Of a DNA stretch of 64,000 bases, positions 35,136 through 43,965 are shown in pieces. Both the position numbers and the translations under genes were made by a program. Origin of the DNA: Kluyvera sp036759925 (lineage in GTDB: Bacteria > Pseudomonadota > Gammaproteobacteria > Enterobacterales > Enterobacteriaceae); the NCBI RefSeq assembly GCF_036759925.1, contig NZ_JAPKIB010000002.1, forward strand, positions 62,001-126,000. Direction: 5' to 3'. How positions within the stretch are numbered: position 1 is the stretch's first letter; each line of letters opens with the position of its first letter. Below the pieces are notes generated by a model, which made no database searches, was not told the origin of the DNA, and saw only the letters and a program-made list of their open reading frames with translations.

Positions 35136-35459
35136 CTACATCAATACTTTCAAGCCGTGTTTTTGCACAACGCTCAGCAGCTTCAGTGACATCCCGCTTG
35201 GGCGCTTAGCGCCGGTTTCCCATTTTTGCACGGTGGATACGCTGGTATTCAGGTAACGGGCAAAAACGGGTTGGCTGACGTTAAGTTCTTCCCTTAATGC
35301 TTTTATTTCAATAGGTTGTAGGCTTTCTACGCGGCTCAAACAGGCCGCATCAAAGCTGCGCATGGTTTCCTGAGGGATGGCATCCACGCTAAATAACCCA
35401 GAAGCCGCGCTATGAATGGCTTCGAAGGCAGGGCTTTTGAATTTAGTTTTTGCTGTCAT
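35136..35459 (-). CDS. XRE-family antitoxin (HigA/NadS-like)
   Basis: The 107-residue protein has a C-terminal HTH of Xre type (about residues 55-105: IKALREELNVSQPVFARYLNTSVSTVQKWETGAKRPSG). The N-terminal half, about 50 residues, is probably the part that binds the toxin. It is the second gene of a toxin-first pair and overlaps the toxin by 17 bases (35443-35459). It should neutralise the toxin and repress the shared promoter. HigA or NadS are the closest names I can offer. Exact family not fixed. Confidence 0.82.
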   Translation of the reverse strand: MTAKTKFKSPAFEAIHSAASGLFSVDAIPQETMRSFDAACLSRVESLQPIEIKALREELNVSQPVFARYLNTSVSTVQKWETGAKRPSGMSLKLLSVVQKHGLKVLM

Positions 35460-35802
35460 GGAGTACCTCGACCAGTTCTTTGCTGTGAATTAATGCGGTA
35501 ATTTGAGGAGCGGTGAGGCAAGCGTAGTGTTTTGCCAGCTCACGAAACCCCGCCAATTCTCGATAGCTGATATTTGCCATATCCTGCTTGGCATACAGGA
35601 ATGTGTAAAACCAGTGTTCTCCGCCTTTCGCCAGAACGATTGCACGATCCCGGTTCTGATTGAGACGTTTTTTATAAACTCCCCCGCCGAGATTATCCGC
35701 TTTTCCCTGGAGCACGGCTTTAATCGCTTCGCTTAACTCATCGTCTTTTATCGCGTGGGATTTCGCTTCCCTGTTGAACCACTTGGTTTTGAAGATTCGC
35801 AT
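35443..35802 (-). CDS. RelE/HigB-like toxin
   Basis: The 119-residue protein has the compact RelE-type layout: N-terminal IFKTKWFNREAKSH and helix DDELSEAIKAVLQGKADNLGGGVYKKRL. Basic strands with Arg/Lys follow (RDRAIVLAKGGEHWFYTFLYAK, ISYRELAGFRELAKHY), and Lys, Arg and Tyr residues there could form an mRNA-cleaving site. Such toxins cut mRNA in the ribosome. It is toxin-first in the operon, as in higBA. ATG 35802 lies about 25 bases downstream of an extended -10. Confidence 0.8.
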   Translation of the reverse strand: MRIFKTKWFNREAKSHAIKDDELSEAIKAVLQGKADNLGGGVYKKRLNQNRDRAIVLAKGGEHWFYTFLYAKQDMANISYRELAGFRELAKHYACLTAPQITALIHSKELVEVLHDSKN

Positions 35803-35825
35803 CGGTTTGACGTCCTGTCATTAAA

Positions 35826-35842
35826 AGTATAGCACTTGGTGC
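35826..35842 (-). promoter_or_regulatory. Promoter and dyad of the toxin-antitoxin operon
   Basis: On the minus strand TGC-TATACT is an extended -10 (plus 35826-35834). The dyad GCAC-TTG-GTGC (35832-35842) overlaps its upstream edge, where an antitoxin repressor could bind. Confidence 0.5.
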
Positions 35843-36019
35843 CACACTATGTGTGAATCGTTATTTTTGCACGCGGGAATAAAGCGATCTTTCTCAATGC
35901 TCGAGTCGCTTCGCAAAATGTCATGCAACGATGTTGGTTGCCAAAACGTTAAATCCATCACACTTAAGATGTTACACTGCGCATCCTTTCCGCAAAAACA
36001 CCGCGCAGGTAACAAAAAA

Positions 36020-37204
36020 ATGAGTGAGCATAGTGAAGCAAAGCCCCGCACAGAGGGCGTTCTGCGGCCGAACTGGTCGGCGGTTTTTGCCGTGGCGTTT
36101 TGTGTGGCCTGCCTGATTACCGTGGAATTTTTACCCGTCAGCCTGCTAACGCCGATGGCGGAAGATCTGGGGATTTCTGAAGGCGTGGCCGGTCAGTCGG
36201 TCACCGTAACTGCGTTCGTCGCCATGTTCTCCAGCCTGTTTGTCACGCAGATTATCGGTAGCCTCGATCGTCGCTACGTGGTGATTCTATTTTCCGTTCT
36301 GTTGACGCTCTCCTGCCTGCTGGTCTCGTTTGCCAATTCGTTTACGCTGCTGCTGTTGGGTCGCGCCTGTCTGGGGCTGGCGCTGGGCGGCTTCTGGGCG
36401 ATGTCGGCCTCGCTGACGATGCGCCTGGTACCGGCACGAACGGTGCCGAAAGCGCTGTCGGTTATCTTTGGTGCGGTCTCTATCGCGCTGGTGATTGCCG
36501 CGCCGCTCGGCAGCTTCCTGGGCGGCATTATTGGTTGGCGCAACGTGTTCAACGCGGCGGCGGTGATGGGCGTGGTGTGCATCTTTTGGGTGGTGAAAGC
36601 GCTGCCGTCGCTGCCGGGGGAACCGGCGCACCACAAGCAGAATATGTTTAGCCTGCTGCAGCGTCCCGGCGTGATGGCGGGGATGATTGCCATCTTTATG
36701 TCCTTTGCCGGGCAGTTCGCCTTCTTCACCTATATTCGCCCAATCTATATGAACCTGGCGGGCTTTGACGTCGACGGCCTGACCTTAGTGCTGTTGAGCT
36801 TCGGTATTGCCAGCTTTGTTGGCACGTCGTTCTCGGCGGTTATCCTGAAGCGTTCGGTCAAACTGGCGCTGGCCGGTGCACCGTTGATTCTGGCGATAAG
36901 TGCGCTGGTACTGGCGCTGTGGGGAAGCGAAAAGACCGTAGCGGCAGGTATTGCCATTATCTGGGGGCTGGCGTTCGCGCTGGTACCGGTAGGCTGGTCA
37001 ACGTGGATCACCCGCTCGCTGGCCGATCAGGCGGAGAAAGCCGGGTCGATTCAGGTAGCGGTTATCCAACTGGCGAATACCTGCGGGGCGGCGATTGGCG
37101 GTTTAGCGCTGGACCGTCTGGGGCTGACGTCACCGCTGATGCTCTCCGGGACGTTGATGCTGCTGACCGCGCTGCTGGTGACGGCGAAGGTACGGATTAA
37201 ATAA
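36020..37204 (+). CDS. nepI: Purine ribonucleoside exporter NepI
   Basis: The 394-residue MFS antiporter matches E. coli NepI (YicM, about 396 aa). It has 12 helices, with FLPVSLLTPMAEDLGISEGVAGQSVTVTA in helices 1-2 and the GRACLGLALGGFWAMSASLTMRLVP segment in helices 4-5. It exports inosine, guanosine and 6-mercaptopurine-type nucleosides by proton exchange. ATG 36020 gives MSEHSEAKPRTEGVLRPNW as expected; the frame continues 57 codons upstream without support. It is divergent from the toxin operon and convergent with phnX. Confidence 0.93.
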   Translation: MSEHSEAKPRTEGVLRPNWSAVFAVAFCVACLITVEFLPVSLLTPMAEDLGISEGVAGQSVTVTAFVAMFSSLFVTQIIGSLDRRYVVILFSVLLTLSCLLVSFANSFTLLLLGRACLGLALGGFWAMSASLTMRLVPARTVPKALSVIFGAVSIALVIAAPLGSFLGGIIGWRNVFNAAAVMGVVCIFWVVKALPSLPGEPAHHKQNMFSLLQRPGVMAGMIAIFMSFAGQFAFFTYIRPIYMNLAGFDVDGLTLVLLSFGIASFVGTSFSAVILKRSVKLALAGAPLILAISALVLALWGSEKTVAAGIAIIWGLAFALVPVGWSTWITRSLADQAEKAGSIQVAVIQLANTCGAAIGGLALDRLGLTSPLMLSGTLMLLTALLVTAKVRIK

Positions 37205-37224
37205 CCGCGCGGTTGAATAATCGT

Positions 37225-37256
37225 GTAGCCCGGCCAAGCGAAGCGCCGCCGGGAAC
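37225..37256. repeat. REP-like unit between nepI and phnX
   Basis: GTAGCCCGGCCAAGCG...CGCCGCCGGGAAC is an imperfect REP palindrome between convergent genes. Confidence 0.65.
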
Positions 37257-37274
37257 GGCGCCGATGTCACCTCT

Positions 37275-38084
37275 TTACGGGCGTTCGCCTTTCGCCAGAC
37301 GCGCATTAATCTCGGCAATCACCCCTGGTAAATCCGCCAGCGAATCCACCACGTAATGCGCCCCGGCAGCATACAGCTTGCTGGCGGCGTGCTCGCGGCG
37401 GGTAGCCATCTCTGCAACGCCCATCTCCTGATACTCCTCCCACGTCGCCCCGAACTCATTGCCCGACACCGCAAGCCCTACGGTCCACATCCCGGCATTC
37501 AGCCCCTCGGTAATGCCCGGCGCGGCATCGTCCACCTTCACGCAGTGGCCGACCGAATCGATACCCAGCGTAATCACGTTTTGCAGCGCCATCCACGGCC
37601 CCGGACGGCCGCCCGCCGCGAGATCGTCGGTGGCAACCCAGCAATCCGGCGCATAGCCGTGCTCGGCGGCGGCAGGCACCAGGCGTTCCATTACCGCACG
37701 CGGGTAGCCGGAGCAGGAGCCAATTTTAATACCGGCGTTACGCAATGCCGCAATGGTGTCGACAACTCCGGCGATCGGCGCGGAAAAATCGACAACTTTG
37801 GCAATTTGCAGCGGCATAAAGGTGGCGTAAATCTCATCGATATCTGCCGCATTCATCGCGCGGCCAAACTTCGCCTGCCAGCGGGCATCCACGGACGGCA
37901 GTTTGCCCAGCGCTTCAATATGTTGCCACTTGCCAAGCCCCATCGGCACACGCGCTTCGGCGAGGGTTATCTCCACGCCAAACGCCCGGCGGAAGGCTTC
38001 GACAAAAATCTGCGTCGGCGCAAAGGAGCCGAAATCAACGGTAGTACCTGCCCAATCGAGAATAACGGCGTTAATACGGTTCAT
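37275..38084 (-). CDS. phnX: Phosphonoacetaldehyde hydrolase PhnX
   Basis: The 269-residue HAD enzyme has the nucleophile motif VILDWAGTTVDFG (Asp10) and the Schiff-base lysine in PMGLGKWQHIEALG (Lys52), the two hallmarks of phosphonatase. It cleaves phosphonoacetaldehyde to acetaldehyde and phosphate, the second step of 2-aminoethylphosphonate breakdown. AAGGAG lies six bases before ATG 38084 and overlaps the end of phnW, so the two are co-translated. The length is as in Salmonella. Confidence 0.96.
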   Translation of the reverse strand: MNRINAVILDWAGTTVDFGSFAPTQIFVEAFRRAFGVEITLAEARVPMGLGKWQHIEALGKLPSVDARWQAKFGRAMNAADIDEIYATFMPLQIAKVVDFSAPIAGVVDTIAALRNAGIKIGSCSGYPRAVMERLVPAAAEHGYAPDCWVATDDLAAGGRPGPWMALQNVITLGIDSVGHCVKVDDAAPGITEGLNAGMWTVGLAVSGNEFGATWEEYQEMGVAEMATRREHAASKLYAAGAHYVVDSLADLPGVIAEINARLAKGERP

Positions 38085-38093
38085 GATGTCTCC

Positions 38094-39197
38094 TTATTTT
38101 GTCCAGTACATCGCATGGCGAACGGCGGTAAGCAGGGCGGTGATATCGGCTTCATACACTTCGCCGATGTTGCCAATACGGAAGCAGTCGCTCTGCGACA
38201 CCTTGCCCGGATAGATAACAAACCCCTGATCTTTCAGGCGGCTATAAAACGCTTTAAAGCGGTACTGCGGGTTTTCAGGTGAATAGAACGCGGTGATGAT
38301 CGGTGAATGCAGCGCATCGTCCAACAGGGTGGTAAAGCCCAGTTCCCGCATTCCGGCCACCAGGCTGCGCTGGTTCTGCTGATAGCGCTGATAGCGCGCC
38401 GCCACGCCGCCTTCTTCCGCCAGCTCCTTCAGCGCCTGAGCAAACGCCAGCACGGTATGGGTTGGCGAGGTGAAGCGCCATTTACCGTGGTTATCTTCCA
38501 TGCAGCGCCACTGGGCGTAGAGATCCAGCGACAGCGAGCGGGAGCGGCCTTTGCACGCGGCGAGTTTGTCCGCGCGGGCAATTACGAAGGCAAAGCCCGG
38601 CACGCCCTGAATACATTTGTTGGCGGAGCTAATCAGGAAATCGATATTCAGCTCGGCAATATCCATTGGAATACCGCCGAAGCTGCTCATCGCGTCTACG
38701 ATATAGGTTTTGCCATACTGACGGGCCAGCACGCCGACCTCGTCAATCGGGTTGAGCATCCCGGTGGTGGTTTCGCTGTGCACCATCGCGATATGGGAGA
38801 TCGTCGGGTCGGTTTTGAGGATCAGCTCGATCGCCTGCACGTCCGGGCGGGATACTTCGCCGCAGTCATAGGCGTGATGGGCGATATCCATCATTCCCGC
38901 CATCTCCACCATGCGAGCGCCGTAGGCACCGTTGCTGACAATCAGCACCTTATCCTGTTTGCCGAGCGCGCTGCCCAGCACCGCTTCCACGGCGTAGCTG
39001 CCGCTGCCCTGCAAGAGTACAGAGGTGTAGCCTTCAGAAGCTGTTGCCAGCGCGGTCAGCTGCTGGCGGATAGATTCCACCACGCCGATATTGTAATCAT
39101 CGTCCCAGGTGCAGCTATCGAACAGCATCGCTTCTTTCACGGTGCGTGAGGTGGTCAGTGGGCCGGGGGTCAGCAGCAGATAGTTACGCGAAGTCAT
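38094..39197 (-). CDS. phnW: 2-aminoethylphosphonate:pyruvate transaminase PhnW
   Basis: The 367-residue class V PLP aminotransferase has the cofactor lysine in ISSANKCIQG (Lys194) and the family start LLLTPGPLTTSRTVKEAML. It moves the amino group of 2-aminoethylphosphonate to pyruvate, giving phosphonoacetaldehyde and alanine. ATG 39197 (MTSRNYLL) follows AAAGGT; upstream codons read into the operator. A PhnR-type operator lies 13 bases before the start. It is divergent from phnR and followed by phnX. Confidence 0.96.
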   Translation of the reverse strand: MTSRNYLLLTPGPLTTSRTVKEAMLFDSCTWDDDYNIGVVESIRQQLTALATASEGYTSVLLQGSGSYAVEAVLGSALGKQDKVLIVSNGAYGARMVEMAGMMDIAHHAYDCGEVSRPDVQAIELILKTDPTISHIAMVHSETTTGMLNPIDEVGVLARQYGKTYIVDAMSSFGGIPMDIAELNIDFLISSANKCIQGVPGFAFVIARADKLAACKGRSRSLSLDLYAQWRCMEDNHGKWRFTSPTHTVLAFAQALKELAEEGGVAARYQRYQQNQRSLVAGMRELGFTTLLDDALHSPIITAFYSPENPQYRFKAFYSRLKDQGFVIYPGKVSQSDCFRIGNIGEVYEADITALLTAVRHAMYWTK

Positions 39198-39209
39198 GTT
39201 ATTTACCTT

Positions 39210-39221
39210 TGGTCTATACCA
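39210..39221. promoter_or_regulatory. PhnR-type operator upstream of phnW
   Basis: TGGTCTATACCA is a near-perfect dyad with the GT-C-TA-T-AC core of HutC-type GntR regulators. Its minus-strand reading, AAATCTGGTATAGACCA, is nearly repeated before phnS at 40122-40136. Binding by PhnR is inferred. Confidence 0.65.
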
Positions 39222-39302
39222 GATTTGCATTTATCATGACGATCTTTTCGGCATAGGGTCAAAGGGAAAATGGCTCTGCAACAAAAAATTCATCTGCGTC
39301 TG

Positions 39303-39308
39303 TATAAT
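39303..39308 (+). promoter_or_regulatory. -10 element of phnR
   Basis: A perfect TATAAT lies 31 bases before the phnR ATG. No consensus -35 is seen 17 bases upstream, so the promoter is probably weak or regulated. Confidence 0.5.
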
Positions 39309-39338
39309 GGCGGCAGAGAAAAGTGACAGCGAGTGACT

Positions 39339-40058
39339 ATGAAAGCGATTCCGGGCGATATCCCACAGTACCTGTTGATCAAGGCGCAGCTGCAGGCGCG
39401 CATCCAGAGCGGTGCGTTGAAAAGCGGTGATAAGCTGCCGTCTGAGCGCGAACTGTGCGCGATCTTCAACACCACGCGTATCACCATTCGCGAAAGCCTG
39501 GCGCAGCTTGAGGCCAGCGGGCTTATCTGGCGCGCCGACCGTCGCGGCTGGTTTGTCACGCCGGAACGCCTGTGGTTGGACCCGACCCAGAACACCAATT
39601 TCCACAAGCTGTGCCGCGAGCAGGGCCGGGAGCCAAAAACCGCGCTGCTGAGCGGCGTGCTGACCACCGTGCCGGTGGAGGCGATGGAGCCGTTACAGCT
39701 GCAGCCGTTTGACCAGATCTACCTGCTGACCCGTCTGCGCTACGCCGATGGCCGCGCTGTCTGCTACAGCGAAAACCACTGTCTGCCCGCCCGCGTGCCG
39801 GAGCTGTTGCAGTACGATCTCAACGGTAGCCTGACCGAGGTATATGAGGCGCACTACAACCTTGTCTATACCAGCATGCACATGTCGTTTTACCCGACCG
39901 CCATGCCAGCGCAGGCCGCGCAAGCGCTGGGGGTGATGGAAGGGCGCCCGGCGCTGCTGCTGCGCCGCCTCAACTACGATCAGCACGGACGGGTGCTCGA
40001 TCTGGATATCGAATACTGGCGTCACGATAGCCTGCGTATTGAGGTGGATACCCACTAG
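39339..40058 (+). CDS. phnR: GntR/HutC regulator PhnR
   Basis: The 239-residue protein matches Salmonella PhnR. A GntR winged helix covers about residues 8-70 (SGDKLPSERELCAIFNTTRITIRESLAQLEASGLIWR), and a UTRA ligand-binding domain about 90-235. It is expected to respond to 2-aminoethylphosphonate or an intermediate and to control phnSTUV and phnWX through two matching operators. ATG 39339 was chosen over GTG 39333. It is divergent from phnW and reads in the same direction as phnSTUV. Confidence 0.93.
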   Translation: MKAIPGDIPQYLLIKAQLQARIQSGALKSGDKLPSERELCAIFNTTRITIRESLAQLEASGLIWRADRRGWFVTPERLWLDPTQNTNFHKLCREQGREPKTALLSGVLTTVPVEAMEPLQLQPFDQIYLLTRLRYADGRAVCYSENHCLPARVPELLQYDLNGSLTEVYEAHYNLVYTSMHMSFYPTAMPAQAAQALGVMEGRPALLLRRLNYDQHGRVLDLDIEYWRHDSLRIEVDTH

Positions 40059-40123
40059 CCATCCGGCATTCAACAAATCCTTCATCGTATTGTCACAAAA
40101 GCCGTTTAGCGTAAAAAGCAAAT

Positions 40124-40137
40124 CTGGTATAGGCCAG
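40124..40137. promoter_or_regulatory. PhnR-type operator upstream of phnS
   Basis: CTGGTATAGGCCAG, within AAATCTGGTATAGGCCAGAAA, matches the phnW operator except for one core base and flanks. It lies 32 bases before the phnS start. Confidence 0.65.
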
Positions 40138-40169
40138 AAACATAAAACGCACGCTATGAGGCTATTACG

Positions 40170-41183
40170 ATGAAACTTTCCCGACTTGCTCTGCTGTCTG
40201 TTTTTGCCCTCGCCAGCGCCCCGTCATGGGCGGAATCGGTGGTTACGGTTTACTCCATCGACGGGCTGCACGATGGCGACAATAGCTGGTATCAGGCGCA
40301 GTTCGACGCGTTCACCAAAGCGACCGGCATTACCGTACGCTACGTTGAAGGCGGCGGCGGCGTGGTGGTCGAGCGCCTGGCGAAAGAGCGCACCAACCCG
40401 CAGGCCGACGTGCTGGTGACCGCACCGCCGTTCATTCAGCGCGCCGCGTCTGAAAAACTGCTGGCGAGCTTTAAAACCGACGCTGCCACCGCCATTCCGG
40501 ATGCCAATGACCTCTACTCGCCGCTGGTGAAGAACTACCTGAGCTTTATCTACAACGGCAAGGTGCTGAAAACCGCCCCGGCCACCTGGCAAAGCCTGCT
40601 CGACGGCCAGTTCAAAAACAAACTGCAGTACTCTACCCCAGGCCAGGCCGCTGACGGCACGGCGGTGATGCTGCAAGCCTTCCATAGCTTTGGCAGCAAA
40701 GAGGCTGGTTTTGACTATCTCGGCAAACTGCAGGCCAACAACGTCGGGCCATCTGCCTCTACCGGCAAGCTGACCGCGCTGGTCAATAAGGGCGAGCTGT
40801 ATGTGGCGAACGGCGACCTGCAGATGAACCTCGCGCAGATGGAACGTAACCCGAACGTGAAAATCTTCTGGCCCGCCAACGACAAAGGCGAGCGTAGTGC
40901 GCTGGTTATCCCGTACGTGATTGGCTTAGTCCAGGGCGCGCCGGAGAGTGAAAACGGCAAAAAGCTGATTAACTTCCTGCTGAGCAAAGAGGCGCAAACC
41001 AGCGTCAGCGCGCTCTCCTGGGGGATGCCGGTGCGTAGCGACGTGACCCCAAGTGACGATCACTATAAAGCGGCAACCGCCGCGATGGCGGGCGTGCAGA
41101 GCTGGCAGCCAAACTGGGATGACGTTGCCGTCTCGCTGTCGGCAGACATCTCCCGCTGGCATAAAGTGACCGATAGCGAGTAA
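40170..41183 (+). CDS. phnS: 2-aminoethylphosphonate ABC transporter, binding protein PhnS
   Basis: The 337-residue periplasmic binding protein has a signal peptide (MKLSRLALLSVFALASAPSWA, cut before ESVV). Its lobe structure (VTVYSIDGLHDG...; LSFIYNGKVLKTAP; VIPYVIGLVQGAPES) is that of the ferric/phosphonate substrate-binding class. It captures 2-aminoethylphosphonate for PhnTUV. GAGG lies eight bases before ATG 40170. It is the first gene of a tightly packed phnSTUV operon. Confidence 0.95.
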   Translation: MKLSRLALLSVFALASAPSWAESVVTVYSIDGLHDGDNSWYQAQFDAFTKATGITVRYVEGGGGVVVERLAKERTNPQADVLVTAPPFIQRAASEKLLASFKTDAATAIPDANDLYSPLVKNYLSFIYNGKVLKTAPATWQSLLDGQFKNKLQYSTPGQAADGTAVMLQAFHSFGSKEAGFDYLGKLQANNVGPSASTGKLTALVNKGELYVANGDLQMNLAQMERNPNVKIFWPANDKGERSALVIPYVIGLVQGAPESENGKKLINFLLSKEAQTSVSALSWGMPVRSDVTPSDDHYKAATAAMAGVQSWQPNWDDVAVSLSADISRWHKVTDSE

Positions 41184-41188
41184 GCCTG

Positions 41189-42298
41189 ATGCTGATGAAA
41201 ACGACCGCCGTTCCTGCCCCTGCAATGCAGGGGACCTCGGGGATTGTCCTCGACTCGCTGCGCGTGGCGTACCACGGCAACGTGGTGCTTAAACCACTCT
41301 CTTTGACGATTGAACCCGGCGAAGTGCTGGCGCTGATTGGCCCTTCCGGCTCGGGAAAAACCACGGTGCTGCGCGCGGTAGCGGGCTTTGTCCAGCCTGC
41401 GGGTGGTCGCATTCTCATCGGCGATACGGACGTAACTCAGTTGCCGCCTTATAAACGCGGGCTGGCAATGGTGGTGCAGAACTACGCGCTGTTCCCGCAT
41501 ATGAAGGTAGAAGATAACGTCGCCTTTGGCCTACGCGCGCAAAAGCAGCCAAAGGCGCTGATTAATGAACGCGTGACTCAGGCGCTGAAAACGGTCGGCA
41601 TGAGCGACTATGCCACCCGTTATCCGCACCAGCTTTCCGGCGGCCAGCAGCAGCGCGTGGCGATTGCCCGCGCCATTGCCGTGCGCCCGCGGGTGCTGCT
41701 GCTGGACGAGCCGCTCTCGGCGCTGGACGCGCAGATTCGCCACAACATGGTGGAAGAGATAGCCCGCCTGCACCGCGAACTGCCGGAGCTCACCATTCTC
41801 TACGTCACCCACGACCAGACCGAAGCGCTCACCCTGGCGGATAAAATCGGCATCATGAAGGACGGCTCGATGATCGCCCACGGTGAAACCCGGGCGCTGT
41901 ACCGTCATCCGCCGAACCGTTTTGCCGCCGAGTTTTTAGGACGCGCCAATATTCTTTCCGCTACCGCGCTGGGCATCACGGATGCGCCGGGACTGGTGGA
42001 CGTGAGCTGTGGCGGCACGGTGATCCGCGCCTTCAGCCAGGGCAGCCATCACGGTTACAACAAGCTGCTGTGCATTCGTCCGCAGCATCTGAGCCTGGCG
42101 CCGCGTTCGGCCGTCAGCAACCGCTTTAACGCCACGTTGCAATCGGTGCACTGGCAGGGGGATCTCACCCATCTGCTGTGCGATGTGGCTGGTGAAGCGG
42201 TGCGTATTGTCCTGACGCACGTGGACCCGCTGCCGAAACCCGGCGACAAGCTGGCGCTATGGTTCGAACCCGATGATGCGGTTTTGATTGAGGTATAA
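41189..42298 (+). CDS. phnT: 2-aminoethylphosphonate ABC transporter, ATPase PhnT
   Basis: The 369-residue ABC ATPase has Walker A GPSGSGKTT (about residues 51-59), signature LSGGQQQR near 148, Walker B VLLLDEPLSALD near 170, and the switch His in VTHDQTEAL near 205. A C-terminal TOBE-like domain follows about residue 245 onward. It drives uptake through PhnU and PhnV. ATG 41189 (MLMKTTAV) starts five bases after the phnS stop. Confidence 0.96.
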   Translation: MLMKTTAVPAPAMQGTSGIVLDSLRVAYHGNVVLKPLSLTIEPGEVLALIGPSGSGKTTVLRAVAGFVQPAGGRILIGDTDVTQLPPYKRGLAMVVQNYALFPHMKVEDNVAFGLRAQKQPKALINERVTQALKTVGMSDYATRYPHQLSGGQQQRVAIARAIAVRPRVLLLDEPLSALDAQIRHNMVEEIARLHRELPELTILYVTHDQTEALTLADKIGIMKDGSMIAHGETRALYRHPPNRFAAEFLGRANILSATALGITDAPGLVDVSCGGTVIRAFSQGSHHGYNKLLCIRPQHLSLAPRSAVSNRFNATLQSVHWQGDLTHLLCDVAGEAVRIVLTHVDPLPKPGDKLALWFEPDDAVLIEV

Positions 42299-42300
42299 CG

Positions 42301-43161
42301 ATGTCGCTCTCTCTGACCCAGACCAAACCGCTGCCCAACCTGCGCCCGCTGCTGTGGCTGTTGTTGCCGCTGTTGGTGCTGACCACGCTGTTCTTCTGGC
42401 CGCTGTCGCTGATCGTCGAGCAGGCGCTGCGCGACGCCAACGGCAGCGTCGAGCTGGACACCTTCTGGCAGGTGATTGAATCCCGGCGCTTTGTCAGCGC
42501 GCTGATGAATACCCTGCAAATTGCACTGACCGCCACCGCCGGCTGCCTGCTGCTGGGCAGCGTGCTGTCGTTGATTCTGGTGTTTATCCCGTTTCCCGGC
42601 AGCGAACTGATTGGCCGGGTGGTGGATACCTTTATCGCGCTGCCCACTTTCCTGATAACCCTGGCCTTCACCTTTATTTATGGCTCGGCGGGGCTGCTCA
42701 ACGGCACGCTGATGCATCTGTTCGCCTTCGAGCTGCCGCCGGTGGATTTCCTCTATTCGATGCAGGGGGTGATTCTGGCGGAGATCACCGTCTTCACCCC
42801 GCTGGTGATGCGCCCGCTGATGGCGGCGCTGCGCCAGATTGATAAAAGCCAGCTGGAGGCAGCCAGTATTCTTGGCGCACACCCGCTGCGGGTGATTGCA
42901 CAGGTGATTTTCCCGGCGGCGCTACCGGCGCTGATGGCGGGCGGCAGCCTGTGTCTGCTGCTGACCACCAACGAATTCGGCATCGTGCTGTTTATCGGCG
43001 CGAAAGGAGTGAACACGCTGCCGATGATGGTCTACAGCAAGGCGATTCTGGAGTCTGACTACAGCGTCGCCTGCATGATTGCGTTGATTAACATTGTGCT
43101 GTCGCTGGGGCTATTCTCGCTCTACCGCCTGGCGGCCGCGCGTACTGGCGTAAGGGGCTAA
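42301..43161 (+). CDS. phnU: 2-aminoethylphosphonate ABC transporter, permease PhnU
   Basis: The 286-residue inner-membrane permease has about six helices and the BPD-type EAA loop EAASILGAHPLRVIAQVIFPAALPALMAG at about residues 187-215. The N-terminal segment is LLWLLLPLLVLTTLFFWPLSLIVEQAL. It pairs with PhnV to form the channel. It starts two bases after phnT and is followed two bases later by phnV. Confidence 0.95.
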   Translation: MSLSLTQTKPLPNLRPLLWLLLPLLVLTTLFFWPLSLIVEQALRDANGSVELDTFWQVIESRRFVSALMNTLQIALTATAGCLLLGSVLSLILVFIPFPGSELIGRVVDTFIALPTFLITLAFTFIYGSAGLLNGTLMHLFAFELPPVDFLYSMQGVILAEITVFTPLVMRPLMAALRQIDKSQLEAASILGAHPLRVIAQVIFPAALPALMAGGSLCLLLTTNEFGIVLFIGAKGVNTLPMMVYSKAILESDYSVACMIALINIVLSLGLFSLYRLAAARTGVRG

Positions 43162-43163
43162 CC

Positions 43164-43961
43164 ATGTTGATTTGGTCGCGCAAAGGGCGCGTTGCGGCGG
43201 GCGTGGTTGCCACCGCGCTTGCCAGCGTCTTCTTTTTCCTGCCGCTGGCGGTGATTTTAATGTCCAGCCTGAGCCAGCAGTGGAACGGCATTCTGCCCAG
43301 CGGCTTCACGCTGAACCACTTTGTGAATGCCTTTCGCGGCGCGGCGTGGGATGCGCTGCTCGCCAGCCTGATGATTGGTTTTTGCGCCAGTCTGTTTGCG
43401 CTGCTGTGTGGCGTCTGGGCGGCGCTGGCGCTGCGCCAGTACGGCGGCAAGGTGCAGAAGGGGCTGAGTATGCTGTTCTATTTACCCAGTGCCATTCCTT
43501 CGGTTTCCGTCGGGCTTGGTATTCTGGTGGCCTTCAGCCAGGGGCCGCTGCAGATGAACGGCACGCTGTGGATTGTGCTGGTGGCGCACTTTGTGCTGAT
43601 CTCTGCGTTCACCTTCAGCAACGTTTCCACCGGGCTGGCGCGGGTGTCTGCCGATATTGAAAACGTCGCTTCAAGCCTTGGTGCCTCGCCGTGGTATCGC
43701 CTGCGCCACGTCACGCTGCCGCTGCTGATGCCGTGGATGGTGTCGGCGCTGGCGTTGAGCCTTTCGCTATCGATGGGGGAATTGGGGGCGACGATGATGA
43801 TCTACCCGCCGGGCTGGACGACGCTGCCGGTGGCCATCTTTAGCCTGACCGATCGCGGTAATATTGCCGACGGCGCGGCGCTGACTATTGTGCTGGTGGC
43901 GATGACGCTGCTGCTGATGATGAAGCTGGAGCGCGTGGCGAAACGGTTAGGGCAGAAATAA
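43164..43961 (+). CDS. phnV: 2-aminoethylphosphonate ABC transporter, permease PhnV
   Basis: The 265-residue permease completes the transporter. It has about six helices and an EAA loop at ENVASSLGASPWYRLRHVTLPLLMPWMVS (about residues 172-198). It begins two bases after the phnU stop, giving one transcript for phnSTUV. A hairpin-rich repeat follows directly and may end transcription from both sides. Confidence 0.95.
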   Translation: MLIWSRKGRVAAGVVATALASVFFFLPLAVILMSSLSQQWNGILPSGFTLNHFVNAFRGAAWDALLASLMIGFCASLFALLCGVWAALALRQYGGKVQKGLSMLFYLPSAIPSVSVGLGILVAFSQGPLQMNGTLWIVLVAHFVLISAFTFSNVSTGLARVSADIENVASSLGASPWYRLRHVTLPLLMPWMVSALALSLSLSMGELGATMMIYPPGWTTLPVAIFSLTDRGNIADGAALTIVLVAMTLLLMMKLERVAKRLGQK

Positions 43962-43965
43962 AAAA

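Noticed and set aside
35940..35960. PurR box before nepI (GCCAAAACGTTAAATC)
   Set aside because: Only about half of the key positions match the PurR consensus.
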